DNA of 64,000 nucleotides from Paraburkholderia sediminicola (GTDB lineage Bacteria > Pseudomonadota > Gammaproteobacteria > Burkholderiales > Burkholderiaceae). Numbering within the stretch: position 1 is the stretch's first letter; every line of letters starts with the position of its first letter. Positions 41,464-49,865 of this stretch are shown here, piece by piece. Both the position numbers and the translations under genes were made by a program. The stretch covers positions 1,550,001-1,614,000 of the forward strand of contig NZ_CADIKC010000001.1 of NCBI RefSeq assembly GCF_902859805.1, in the 5' to 3' direction. The notes beneath the pieces were generated by a model. The model saw only the letters and a program-made list of their open reading frames with translations, had not been told where the DNA came from and did no database searches.

Positions 41464-44004
41464 GTGACCGTTCGCAATCTCGACGCCTTGTTCCGACCCA
41501 AATCCGTCGCCGTGATCGGCGCCTCCGAGCGGCCGGGCAGCACGGGTGCGATGGTGTGGGCGCGCGTGCTGGAAGGCGGTTTTGAAGGCCCTGTGTGGCC
41601 GGTCAATCCGAAATACGACACGCTCGGCGGTCGCGCGGTGATCGGCGATGCGGGTGATCTGCCCGAGGCACCTACTGTCGCGCTGATCTGCACGCCGCCC
41701 GATACGTGGCCAGGCATCATTCATAAACTTGGCGGTTTGGGCACGCGCGCGGCGATCATCGTCGGCGAAGTGCGGTGCGATGAGGATCGCCTGGCGCTGC
41801 GGCACGCGCTGTCGGCGGCGCGGCCGCATCTGTTGCGCATCGTCGGGCCGGGGAGTCTCGGCGTGGTGACGCCAGCGCTGCACGCACATTTTGGTGCGCC
41901 GTCGTGCACGGTGAAGGCAGGGGGCGTTGCGTGGGTCTCGCAGTCGAACGCGCTAACTAACGCCGTGCTCGGCTGGGCGCACGCGCGTGGGCTTGGGTTT
42001 TCGCACGCGGTGGCGCTGGGCGGTGAGGCTGACGTCGATGCCGGCGACGTGCTCGACTATCTGGCGAGCGATCCCGGCACGCGTGCCATCCTGCTCGAAC
42101 TGGATACGGTGCGCGCGGCGCGCAAGTTCATGTCGGCGGCTCGCGCGGCGGCGCGCAACAAGCCTGTGCTGGCGTTGCGCTCGGGCCGCTCCGATCCCGC
42201 CGATGGGCTCTACACCGCCGCGTTCCGTCGCGCGGGCATGGTGCGCGTCGATTCGCTCGACGATCTGCTCGACGAAATCGAAACGCTCGGCGTGGGCCGC
42301 GTGGCGGCGGGCGCGACGGCGACGCTGATCACAAGTGACAGCGGCCTCGCGACGCTCGCCTGCGATGCTTTCGCTGCCGCCGGCGACACGCTCGCGCCGT
42401 GGCCCGCCGAGGCGGACGCGGCGCTAAGCGAAGCGCTGCCGCGCGCGATGGCCGGTAACCCGCTAAGACTCGGCGACGACGCCCGTCCCGAGCACTTTGG
42501 CACCGCGCTCAAGCTACTCGCCGAGCATCGGAGCACCGGCACGGCCTTCGTGGTCCACGCGTCGACGCATGGCGCGCCGGTCGGCGAGGTCGCGCAGGCG
42601 TTGATTGCGAATCAGCGCTTCGCGTATCGTGGCTTGCTGGCGTGTTTCTTTGGCGGCGTGGATGCGGCCACGCGCGACGCACTGCACGCGCAGGGCATTC
42701 CAGTTCATACGACGCCACAGCGGCTCGCTCGCGCGTTTGCACGGCTGGTCGACTACCGGATGGGTCGCGAACTGCTGATGCAGACGCCGGAAGGTTTGCC
42801 GGCACAGGTTCCCGAAGCCATCGACGCGGCTCAAGCGCAAGCGCGTGCCGCTATCGCCGCAGGTGAGCACCGACTAACCGGCAAAGCGGCAACGCAGTTT
42901 CTTGAGCGCTTCGGGCTGCGTGTCGAACCGCAAGCGGACGACCTGAACTTGGACGCAGCACATGCAGCGGTACCGAAGTCGACGCAAGAGCAAGTGCAGG
43001 GATCGACGCGAGGGCTGGCGCAAGGGTCAACGGAAGGGCTGACGCTAGCGCCGATGCCCGCAGCAGTACGACCAGGCACGGCAACGGGAGACTGCGCGGA
43101 CCAGACTGCCGCGGCGCTTCAAAAACCCGTTGTCGACATCGCCGTCGAGCTTCACGACGACGACAACTTCGGCCCCGTTTTCCGATTTACTGCGCCGCCG
43201 GTGGATGGAGTGTCCGAGCCACTGCATGTTTACGGCCTGCCACCGCTCAACCCGATGCTGGCGCGCGACATCGTCACGCGCTCACGTTACGCGAGGCTCA
43301 TTGACCCGGAGCCGGCATTGGCTGCGTTGACGGCGCTCTCGCAGGCGGTCTGCGACGTCAAGGAGATCGTCGGTCTCAATCTGATACTGCGGGTGTTCAG
43401 CGACCATGTCGTGCTCGTCGAGCCGACCCTCAGCATCGCGTCAACGCGCAGCCGGCTCGCGATCGTGCCGTACCCGCGCCGTTTCGAAGAGACGATCGAC
43501 TGGCAGGGCCTACGCGTAACAGTCCGGCCGATCCGTCCGGAAGACGAAGCCGCGCATCACGATTTCGTCGAATCAATGACGCCGGAAGATCTACGTCTGC
43601 GGTTTTTCGGCGCGGTTGGCAGTTTCGACCACTCGCAGCTCGCGCGGATGACGCAGATCGACTACGACCGCGAAATGGCACTGATTGCGACGGTAACGAG
43701 CGAAGACGGTTTCACCCGCACACTCGGCGTGGTGCGTGCCGTAGCCGATCCCGACAACGAGACAGCCGAGTTCGCCGCCGCGGTGCGCTCCGACCAGAAA
43801 GGCCGGCGCCTTGGACAATTGCTGATGGACCGGATCATCAAGTACGCGCGGGCGCGCGGCATACATTGGCTGGTCGGCGAGGCGCTGCGGGAGAACGCGC
43901 CGATGATCGCGCTCGCCAGGTCCTGCGGTTTCACCATCACACCGACGGAAGATCCCGGCGTGGTCGGCTTCAGGATGGCGCTGGATGAACCGGAGCAAAC
44001 TTAA
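41464..44004 (+). CDS. Pat-type protein lysine acetyltransferase (ACS-NDP-like domain + GNAT)
   Basis: An 846-residue fusion. The N-terminal part (about residues 1-480) is an acyl-CoA synthetase (NDP-forming)-like domain with the CoA-binding Rossmann start RPKSVAVIGASERPGSTG. The phosphohistidine segment of active enzymes (SHTGAL after SGRS) is missing: the place reads RSGRSDPADGLYTAAFRRAG. This loss is known for Pat, where the domain is a sensor. The ATP-grasp-like part follows, interrupted by a Gln-Gly-Ser-Thr linker near 509-535. The C-terminal GNAT (about 685-840) has VRSDQKGRRLGQLLMDRI. It probably acetylates acetyl-CoA synthetase and other proteins. Confidence 0.85.
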   Translation: MTVRNLDALFRPKSVAVIGASERPGSTGAMVWARVLEGGFEGPVWPVNPKYDTLGGRAVIGDAGDLPEAPTVALICTPPDTWPGIIHKLGGLGTRAAIIVGEVRCDEDRLALRHALSAARPHLLRIVGPGSLGVVTPALHAHFGAPSCTVKAGGVAWVSQSNALTNAVLGWAHARGLGFSHAVALGGEADVDAGDVLDYLASDPGTRAILLELDTVRAARKFMSAARAAARNKPVLALRSGRSDPADGLYTAAFRRAGMVRVDSLDDLLDEIETLGVGRVAAGATATLITSDSGLATLACDAFAAAGDTLAPWPAEADAALSEALPRAMAGNPLRLGDDARPEHFGTALKLLAEHRSTGTAFVVHASTHGAPVGEVAQALIANQRFAYRGLLACFFGGVDAATRDALHAQGIPVHTTPQRLARAFARLVDYRMGRELLMQTPEGLPAQVPEAIDAAQAQARAAIAAGEHRLTGKAATQFLERFGLRVEPQADDLNLDAAHAAVPKSTQEQVQGSTRGLAQGSTEGLTLAPMPAAVRPGTATGDCADQTAAALQKPVVDIAVELHDDDNFGPVFRFTAPPVDGVSEPLHVYGLPPLNPMLARDIVTRSRYARLIDPEPALAALTALSQAVCDVKEIVGLNLILRVFSDHVVLVEPTLSIASTRSRLAIVPYPRRFEETIDWQGLRVTVRPIRPEDEAAHHDFVESMTPEDLRLRFFGAVGSFDHSQLARMTQIDYDREMALIATVTSEDGFTRTLGVVRAVADPDNETAEFAAAVRSDQKGRRLGQLLMDRIIKYARARGIHWLVGEALRENAPMIALARSCGFTITPTEDPGVVGFRMALDEPEQT

Positions 44005-44110
44005 GTTGGCGGGGACGGCGCTTGCCGAAGCTCACAGACGCAAGACCGCCCACTATGACTATGACGCCAGGCAGCGGCGATTCGCGACCCAGGCGTTGTG
44101 ATTTCAGTCT

Positions 44111-44656
44111 TTAGGCCGGCAGCTTTGCCGCCGCTTCGTCGACTTGCGTACGCGTCACGGCCAATTCTTCCAGCAGCGCTTCAGCGTACACAGCGCCGGT
44201 TTCGCGTTCCAGACGCGCGATGGTCGCCGCGCAACGGTTCGCGTCCTTCAGCGTCGCGATGAACGACTTCACCGATTCACCCGCCTTGAAGGCGTCGAAC
44301 AGCGGCACGCGGATGTCGTCCGGCAGCGGACGCGCCGTCCATTGATACGGCTTGCCGTTGAACGTGAACTGCGGCGGCAGCACGCGCTCTTTCTTCGCGG
44401 CCGGAATCAGACCGAAGGTGCGCGCGGCGTCGCCGATCTGCTCGGCCGAAAACAGCTCGTCCGGGCTGATGTCGAATTGCTGAATGAAGGTCTCGATGCT
44501 GTGCATCGCTGCAGCGCGGTCGTCACGGCGCTTTTGCGCATGAGCGACGATGTCGCGCAGTTCGTCGGCTTCTTCGGGCGTGATCGTGAAGCTCGACTGC
44601 TTCTGCTGAAGTTCGGAAAAACGCTGGAATTCGGAATCGGTCAGAAGTTTCGCCAT
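44111..44656 (-). CDS. Uncharacterised helical protein
   Basis: A 181-residue soluble protein. The N-terminal half is helical (SEFQRFSELQQKQSSFTITPEEADELRDIVAHAQ) and the middle contains FTFNGKPYQWTARPLPDDIRVPLFDAFKAGESVKSF. The C-terminus is again helical. No signal, membrane segment or known motif; only one Cys. It lies on the minus strand between Pat and the IclR gene, and no Shine-Dalgarno is visible before the ATG. Its sequence quality argues for a real gene of unknown function. Confidence 0.7.
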   Translation of the reverse strand: MAKLLTDSEFQRFSELQQKQSSFTITPEEADELRDIVAHAQKRRDDRAAAMHSIETFIQQFDISPDELFSAEQIGDAARTFGLIPAAKKERVLPPQFTFNGKPYQWTARPLPDDIRVPLFDAFKAGESVKSFIATLKDANRCAATIARLERETGAVYAEALLEELAVTRTQVDEAAAKLPA

Positions 44657-44733
44657 TGCTTGATCGTTGGGCGCGCATGAGGAGACCCCTGCGGCGTGAT
44701 TTTTGAAAGGGTCGCCATTCTAAACCATGTGCG

Positions 44734-45522
44734 TTAAACGGCTTCTTCCCGAAACATCGATAGCGCCTGCACGGTCTCACGCAGCAGCGCTGTTGCCGCC
44801 TCCAGAGTCGGCGCGACGTATTCGTCGATGCGCCGCAAGTACGGGCACGTGAGCACCGCGATCGCCTGACCGGACGGTCCCTGGATTGGAACCGTGACGT
44901 CCGTGACACCGAACGTCTGCTGACTGTCCTTCTGCGAAAAACCCGCCGCGCGAATCCGCTCGCATGCCTGTTCCAGGGCTTCGCGATCGATCGTGACTTC
45001 GCCTTTCACCTTGGTGTGTTCGGCCAGCATCTGGTCGCGCTGCTCGACGCTTTGAAACGCGAGCATCACACGGCCCGAACCCGTATCGATCAGGCCGACC
45101 CGCGAGCCGAGCCGCACCGACATGCCCCACGTGCCCGGTCCGTCCACCTGCGCGATCACCAGCAGATTGCCGCGGTCGTACACCACGAGGTGACACGATT
45201 GCTCGGCGGCATCGGCAAAGCGCTGCATCAGCGGCAGCGCTTCGGAGATCAGGCGGTTCATCGGCGGATGACGATGCGCGAGCGCATACAGCTTCAGACT
45301 CAACGAATAACGGTCGCCCGCCGCCGAGCGCACCACGTACTGCCGTGCGACCAGTCGCTCCAGCATCCGGTACATCTCGCTCGCGTTGCGTCCCAGCCGC
45401 TTGGTGATCTCGGCGCGCGTCAGCCCTTCTTTCTGCTCGGCGAGCAATTCCAGGATGTCGAGGCCCTTGTCCAACGCGGGGGCGCGGTAACGGTCGGCGT
45501 CGTCTTTGTCGTCTGCGTCCAT
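44734..45522 (-). CDS. IclR-family transcriptional regulator
   Basis: A 262-residue IclR regulator. The N-terminal winged helix is at about residues 14-75 (KGLDILELLAEQKEGLTRAEI, RNASEMYRMLERLVARQYVV). The C-terminal IclR effector domain has SVRLGSRVGLIDTGSGRVMLAF and VTVPIQGPSGQAIAVLTCPYL. The frame is open to 46014, but ATG 45522 gives the standard N-terminus. It is divergent from the sugar ABC transporter operon across overlapping palindromes at 45673-45703. It most likely represses the L-fucose-type operon and responds to a pathway sugar acid. Confidence 0.92.
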   Translation of the reverse strand: MDADDKDDADRYRAPALDKGLDILELLAEQKEGLTRAEITKRLGRNASEMYRMLERLVARQYVVRSAAGDRYSLSLKLYALAHRHPPMNRLISEALPLMQRFADAAEQSCHLVVYDRGNLLVIAQVDGPGTWGMSVRLGSRVGLIDTGSGRVMLAFQSVEQRDQMLAEHTKVKGEVTIDREALEQACERIRAAGFSQKDSQQTFGVTDVTVPIQGPSGQAIAVLTCPYLRRIDEYVAPTLEAATALLRETVQALSMFREEAV

Positions 45523-45672
45523 GGTTAGCGAGGTTCCGTGTGTTGTTCTCATTATCTGGCGCGTGAGTGTAAGTGCGTGGGGAATCTCGTGCGAGGTGGC
45601 CCGCGCCAGGGGAAACACCGAGGGATGATGCAGTGCACATCGCTTGACTTCGAAAAGTCCGTATATGAATAA

Positions 45673-45703
45673 TACGTTCATTGGTGAATGAACGTACACC
45701 AAT
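45673..45703. promoter_or_regulatory. Overlapping palindromes, IclR operator candidate
   Basis: TACGTTCATT-N4-AATGAACGTA (45673-45696) is a perfect 10-bp inverted repeat. Overlapping it, ATTGGTG-N10-CACCAAT (45680-45703) is a second perfect repeat that uses part of the first. They lie in the gap between the IclR gene and the ABC operon (start 45833). Confidence 0.72.
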
Positions 45704-45783
45704 ACTTCATAAGAAAGCGCAGGACCAGGTGCCCGCCACTCGCATGGCGGGTTCACGCAGTTCCCACAACGCATTGCATGAGG

Positions 45784-45827
45784 CCGGAGTAAGTGCTGTA
45801 GCGCTAACTCCGGACCGACATAGGAGA
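45784..45827 (+). repeat. Palindromic intergenic repeat, copy 2
   Basis: CCGGAGT (45784-45790) and ACTCCGG (45807-45813) frame an inner AGTGCT/AGCGCT stem. The tail CGACATAGGAGAC ends at the ribosome-binding site of the gene at 45833. Same family as 7511 and 51255. Confidence 0.8.
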
Positions 45828-45832
45828 CAACC

Positions 45833-46882
45833 ATGTCGTTCGCGAAAGGGCCGCACGCGGCTCGCCGTTTGTTCCAGAGTTCGTTGTTCGCCGTTGCGGC
45901 GGCAGCTTGCGTCGCCAGCCTCGCCGTCAGCGGCGCGGCACACGCCGCTGATGCGGGCAAGGTCGGCCTCGGTCTGCCGCTTCTCACGTCGCCGTTCTGG
46001 CAGTCGTACAACAACTATCTGCCCAAGTACGCGAAGGACATGGGCATCGATATCCTCGCGCCGGTCAATTCGAACGGCGATCCGGCCCAGCAGATCACCG
46101 ACATGAACAACCTGCTGAACCTCGGTGCGAAAGGCATAGTGGTCGGCCCGCTGGATTCGGCGGCGATCAGTCGCGCGCTCGATGCAGCATCGGCGAAGAA
46201 CGTGCCGGTGGTCGCCGTAGACGTTGCGCCGACGCAAGGCAAGGTGGCGATGGTGGTGCGCGCCGACAATCACGCCTATGGCGAGAAAGCGTGCAAGTAC
46301 ATCGGCGAGCACGTGAAGTCGGGCAAGGTCGTGCAGATCATGGGCGACCTGGCGTCGGTGAACGGGCGCGACCGCTCCGAAGCGTTCCGCTCGTGTCTGA
46401 AGGGCTTCCCGGGTTTGTCGCTGCTGGAAATTCCGGCAAGTTGGAAGGGTGACGTCGCGGCTACCGCGCTCGACAGTCTGCTCACCGCGAATCCCGACGT
46501 GAAGGCAATCTACATGCAGGCCGGCGGCGTCTATCTGTCGCCCACGCTGCAAACGTTGCGCCGCAAGCAGATGCTGTTTCCGGCCGGCGATGCGAAGCAC
46601 GTCGTGATTGTCAGCAACGATGGCATTCCGCAGGAGTTCGAGGCCATCCGCCGCGGTGATATCGACGCGACCATTTCGCAGCCTGCCGATTCCTACGCGA
46701 AATACGGTCTCTTCTACATCAAGGCCGCATTGGCCGGACAGACCTTCAAGCCGGGCCCGACGGATCACGGCAGCAACATCGTCCAACTGGCGCCTGGCAT
46801 TCTCGAAGATCAATTGCCCGCACCGCTCGTCACGAAGGCGAACGTCGACGACAAAGCCTTGTGGGGCAATACCGTTAAATGA
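45833..46882 (+). CDS. Sugar ABC transporter, periplasmic binding protein (CUT2)
   Basis: A 349-residue solute-binding protein of the RbsB/XylF class. The signal peptide ends at SGAAHA. The mature part has LTSPFWQSYNNYLPKYAKDMGIDI, and GAKGIVVGPLDSAAI and VVAVDVAPTQGK bind the pyranose by family precedent. It lies in front of a two-domain ATPase (ATGA overlap) and a permease. Position in an operon with L-fucose-type dehydrogenase and lactonase genes suggests L-fucose or a related 6-deoxy sugar as ligand. The Shine-Dalgarno is provided by the palindromic repeat at 45784. Confidence 0.9.
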   Translation: MSFAKGPHAARRLFQSSLFAVAAAACVASLAVSGAAHAADAGKVGLGLPLLTSPFWQSYNNYLPKYAKDMGIDILAPVNSNGDPAQQITDMNNLLNLGAKGIVVGPLDSAAISRALDAASAKNVPVVAVDVAPTQGKVAMVVRADNHAYGEKACKYIGEHVKSGKVVQIMGDLASVNGRDRSEAFRSCLKGFPGLSLLEIPASWKGDVAATALDSLLTANPDVKAIYMQAGGVYLSPTLQTLRRKQMLFPAGDAKHVVIVSNDGIPQEFEAIRRGDIDATISQPADSYAKYGLFYIKAALAGQTFKPGPTDHGSNIVQLAPGILEDQLPAPLVTKANVDDKALWGNTVK

Positions 46883-48399
46883 GCGAGCCGACGCCCTCCG
46901 TGCCGGTCGTCGAAGCGTTTGAGGTCACCAAACGCTTCGGCTCCACGGCCGCGCTGAAAGACGTGAGCATCCGCGTGATGCCCGGCGAGTCGCATGCGCT
47001 CGTCGGGCGTAACGGTGCGGGCAAATCGACGCTGGTGTCGATCCTCACCGGCCTGCGCAAGCCCGATACCGGCGAGGTGCGTTTCGGCGGCGCGGCCGCG
47101 CCGTCGATCGCGGATCGCGATGCGTGGCGCGAGCGTGTGGCCTGCGTTTATCAGCATTCCACGATCATTCGCGATCTGAGCGTCGCGGAGAATCTGTTCA
47201 TCAACCGGCAGCCGTCACGCGGGGGCGTGATCGATTGGCGCGCCATGCGCCGCGACGCGCGTGAGTTGCTCGATCACTGGAAGATCGACGTACGCGAAGA
47301 TGCGCGTGCTGGCGATCTGAGTGTGGAAGCCCGGCAACTCGTGGAGATTGCGCGGGCGTTGTCGTACGGCGCGCGCTTCATCATTCTCGACGAACCGACC
47401 GCGCAGCTCGACGGCGACGAAATCAAGCGCCTGTTCCGCCGCATCAGCGAGTTGCAGCGCGAGGGCGTGACGTTCCTCTTTATTTCTCATCATCTGCAAG
47501 AGGTCTATGAGATCTGCCAGGCGGTGACGGTGCTGCGCGACGCGCGGCATATCGTCAGCGCGCCGGTTTCCGCGTTGCCGCGTGAGCAATTGATTGAAGC
47601 GATGACTGGCGAGCGCGGCGGCCTGGCCGTTGCCGATGCGGCGGCGCGCGCTGCGTTGCCGGCGGACACCGCCATTGCGCTGGAAGTCAAAGATCTGGTG
47701 GGTCCCGATTACGAAGGCGTGTCGTTCACGGTGAAGCGTGGCGAAGTAGTCGGGCTGACCGGCGCAACGAGCAGCGGCCGCACCAGTGTGGCCGAAGCGA
47801 TTGCCGGTTTGCGCGCGGCCAAGAGCGGCGCGATCAGCGTGGATGGCGTAAAGCTGCCACCTGGCGATGTCCCCGCTGCGCTGGCTCACGGCATCGGCTG
47901 CGTGCCGAAGGATCGCCATCACGAAGGCCTGGTCCTGACGCAATCGGTTGCCGAAAACGCCTCGATGACGATCACGCGCCTGCTTGGCAAATTCGGCATC
48001 GCGCCGCCTGCAAAAAAGAACGCCTTCGGTCAGAAGATGATCGATGCGCTCGGCATCGTCGCACAAGGCCCCGAGCATGTCGTGTCAGGGCTGTCGGGCG
48101 GCAATCAGCAGAAGGTCGTGATGGCGCGCGCACTCGCCACCGATCCGAACGTACTTGTATTGATCGACCCTACGGCAGGCGTCGACGTGAAATCGAAAGA
48201 AGCGTTGCTGTCAGTCGTGGATCGCGTGCGAGAGGAGGGCAAGGCCGTGCTGGTCGTGTCCGGCGAACTCGACGATCTGCGCACCTGTGACCGTGTGCTG
48301 GTCATGTTCCGTGGCCGTGTCGCGGCCGAATTTCCCGCGGGTTGGCAAGACCACGACCTGATCGCATCCGTTGAAGGAGTCAGTCTCCATGAAGAATAG
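46879..48399 (+). CDS. Sugar ABC transporter ATPase, duplicated domain (CUT2)
   Basis: A 506-residue ATPase with two ABC domains, as usual for CUT2 importers. The first domain has Walker A GRNGAGKST and Walker B LDEPTAQLDG but a degenerate signature (DLSVEARQLVEIARAL). The second has a degenerate Walker A (GATSSGRTS) and a canonical signature VSGLSGGNQQKVVMARAL. This split of function is normal for the RbsA type. Its start overlaps the previous stop in ATGA, and the permease start at 48389 lies inside its 3' end. It powers uptake of the sugar. Confidence 0.94.
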   Translation: MSEPTPSVPVVEAFEVTKRFGSTAALKDVSIRVMPGESHALVGRNGAGKSTLVSILTGLRKPDTGEVRFGGAAAPSIADRDAWRERVACVYQHSTIIRDLSVAENLFINRQPSRGGVIDWRAMRRDARELLDHWKIDVREDARAGDLSVEARQLVEIARALSYGARFIILDEPTAQLDGDEIKRLFRRISELQREGVTFLFISHHLQEVYEICQAVTVLRDARHIVSAPVSALPREQLIEAMTGERGGLAVADAAARAALPADTAIALEVKDLVGPDYEGVSFTVKRGEVVGLTGATSSGRTSVAEAIAGLRAAKSGAISVDGVKLPPGDVPAALAHGIGCVPKDRHHEGLVLTQSVAENASMTITRLLGKFGIAPPAKKNAFGQKMIDALGIVAQGPEHVVSGLSGGNQQKVVMARALATDPNVLVLIDPTAGVDVKSKEALLSVVDRVREEGKAVLVVSGELDDLRTCDRVLVMFRGRVAAEFPAGWQDHDLIASVEGVSLHEE

Positions 48400-49444
48400 T
48401 GTGCCCAGCCCTGCATTCGGCACCCCACAAGGTCAAGCACAGCCGCAGCCCGTCGCACAGGCGAGGCGCGGCAAACGGGCTCGCAACGAACTCGCCCGGC
48501 TGCGCGAACTGGCCTTGTTGCCTGCGCTTGCGTTGCTGCTCGTGATCGGCGCGTTTGTGAGCCCGAGCTTTCTGACCAAAGCGAATCTGATCAGCGTGCT
48601 GGGGGCCTCAGCGGCATTGGCGCTGGTCGTGCTCGCCGAATCGCTGATCGTGTTGACCGGCAAGTTCGATCTGTCGCTCGAATCGACGGTGGGCATTGCG
48701 CCGGCCATCGGTGCGATGCTGGTGATGCCGGCTGCATCAGCGGGCTTCGGTTTGCAATGGCCGGCGGCGGTGGGTTTGCTGGCTATCCTCGTGGTCGGCG
48801 CGGTGATCGGTTTCGTCAACGGTTTCCTGGTGGTGCGTTTGCGGCTGAACGCCTTCATCGTTACGCTGGCGATGCTGATCGTGTTGCGCGGCATGCTGGT
48901 CGGCGCGACCAAAGGCGGCACGCTGTTCGATATGCCGCCGTCGTTCTTCTCGCTCGCCACCACGATCGTGCTTGGCTTGCCGTTGTCGGTGTGGCTCGCG
49001 GCGGCAGCGTTTGCCATCGCTGCGTTCGTGCTGCGCTATCACCGCGTGGGTCGCGCGTTGTACGCGATCGGCGGCAATCCGGAAGCGGCGCGCGCGGCGG
49101 GGATTCGCGTCGAGCGCATTACGTGGGGCGTGTTCGTGCTCGGCAGCATGCTGGCCTCCGTGGGCGGTCTGATCGTGACCGGGTACGTCGGCGCGATCAA
49201 CGCGAACCAAGGTAACGGTATGATTTTTACGGTGTTCGCGGCAGCGGTGATCGGCGGAATTTCGCTCGACGGCGGCAAGGGCTCGATGCTCGGTGCGCTC
49301 ACCGGCGTGTTGCTGCTCGGCGTCGTGCAGAACCTGCTGACGCTGGCCCAGGTGCCGTCGTTCTGGATTCAGGCGATCTACGGCGCGATCATCCTCGGCT
49401 CGCTGATGGTGGCACGGCTCGCCAGCGGCGAAGGCCAGAACTAA
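48389..49444 (+). CDS. Sugar ABC transporter permease (CUT2, RbsC-like)
   Basis: A 351-residue membrane protein. The ATG at 48389 has AAGGAG upstream inside the ATPase gene, so it is an 11-base overlap. About nine to ten hydrophobic segments are seen, with family motifs LTGKFDLSLESTVGIAPAIGA, VNGFLVVRLRLNAFIVTLAM and NPEAARAAGIRVERITW (the EAA-like cytoplasmic loop). A long Ala/Gln-rich N-terminus precedes the first helix. It works with the ATPase at 46879 and the binding protein at 45833. Confidence 0.92.
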   Translation: MKNSVPSPAFGTPQGQAQPQPVAQARRGKRARNELARLRELALLPALALLLVIGAFVSPSFLTKANLISVLGASAALALVVLAESLIVLTGKFDLSLESTVGIAPAIGAMLVMPAASAGFGLQWPAAVGLLAILVVGAVIGFVNGFLVVRLRLNAFIVTLAMLIVLRGMLVGATKGGTLFDMPPSFFSLATTIVLGLPLSVWLAAAAFAIAAFVLRYHRVGRALYAIGGNPEAARAAGIRVERITWGVFVLGSMLASVGGLIVTGYVGAINANQGNGMIFTVFAAAVIGGISLDGGKGSMLGALTGVLLLGVVQNLLTLAQVPSFWIQAIYGAIILGSLMVARLASGEGQN

Positions 49445-49469
49445 TGCACACGCATCACGGAGAACGCAC

Positions 49470-49823
49470 TTGACCAGCCGCTCGTTGGAAACATCGCAAA
49501 CGTCTCAAACATTGCAAACCGATCCACGCCTGATCCTGCTCAGCCCCGCGGACAACTGCCTGATCGCGGCGGCGCGTCTCGATGCGGGCACGCAAGTCGA
49601 GATCGAAGGCGAGCGCGTGACGCTCACCAAAACCATCGACCTCGGCCATAAGGTCGCGCGCCATGAACTCGCGAAAGACGACAAAGTGCTGCGTTATGGC
49701 GCGGTGATCGGTCATGTGACCGAGGCGGTGGCGCGCGGTGCGCATCTGCATACGCACAACCTGGAAAGCGATTACCTGCCCACGTATACGCACGACGCGG
49801 GCCACGAGTTCGTCCATCATTGA
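49470..49823 (+). CDS. UxaA-type dehydratase, small (SAF-domain) subunit
   Basis: A 117-residue SAF-domain protein (LILLSPADNCLIAAARLDAG, KVARHELAKDDKVLRYGAVIG). In E. coli altronate dehydratase (UxaA) this domain is the N-terminal part of a single chain; here it is a separate gene right before the catalytic subunit. Start is a TTG at 49470 with GGAG upstream. In the L-fucose pathway of Burkholderia relatives such two-part dehydratases are placed at the fuconate dehydration step; that assignment here is inferred from operon context. Confidence 0.85.
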   Translation: MTSRSLETSQTSQTLQTDPRLILLSPADNCLIAAARLDAGTQVEIEGERVTLTKTIDLGHKVARHELAKDDKVLRYGAVIGHVTEAVARGAHLHTHNLESDYLPTYTHDAGHEFVHH

Positions 49824-49865
49824 ATTGAGCACATTGACGTGGCCTTGCGCCGCGCTGGAATGATC

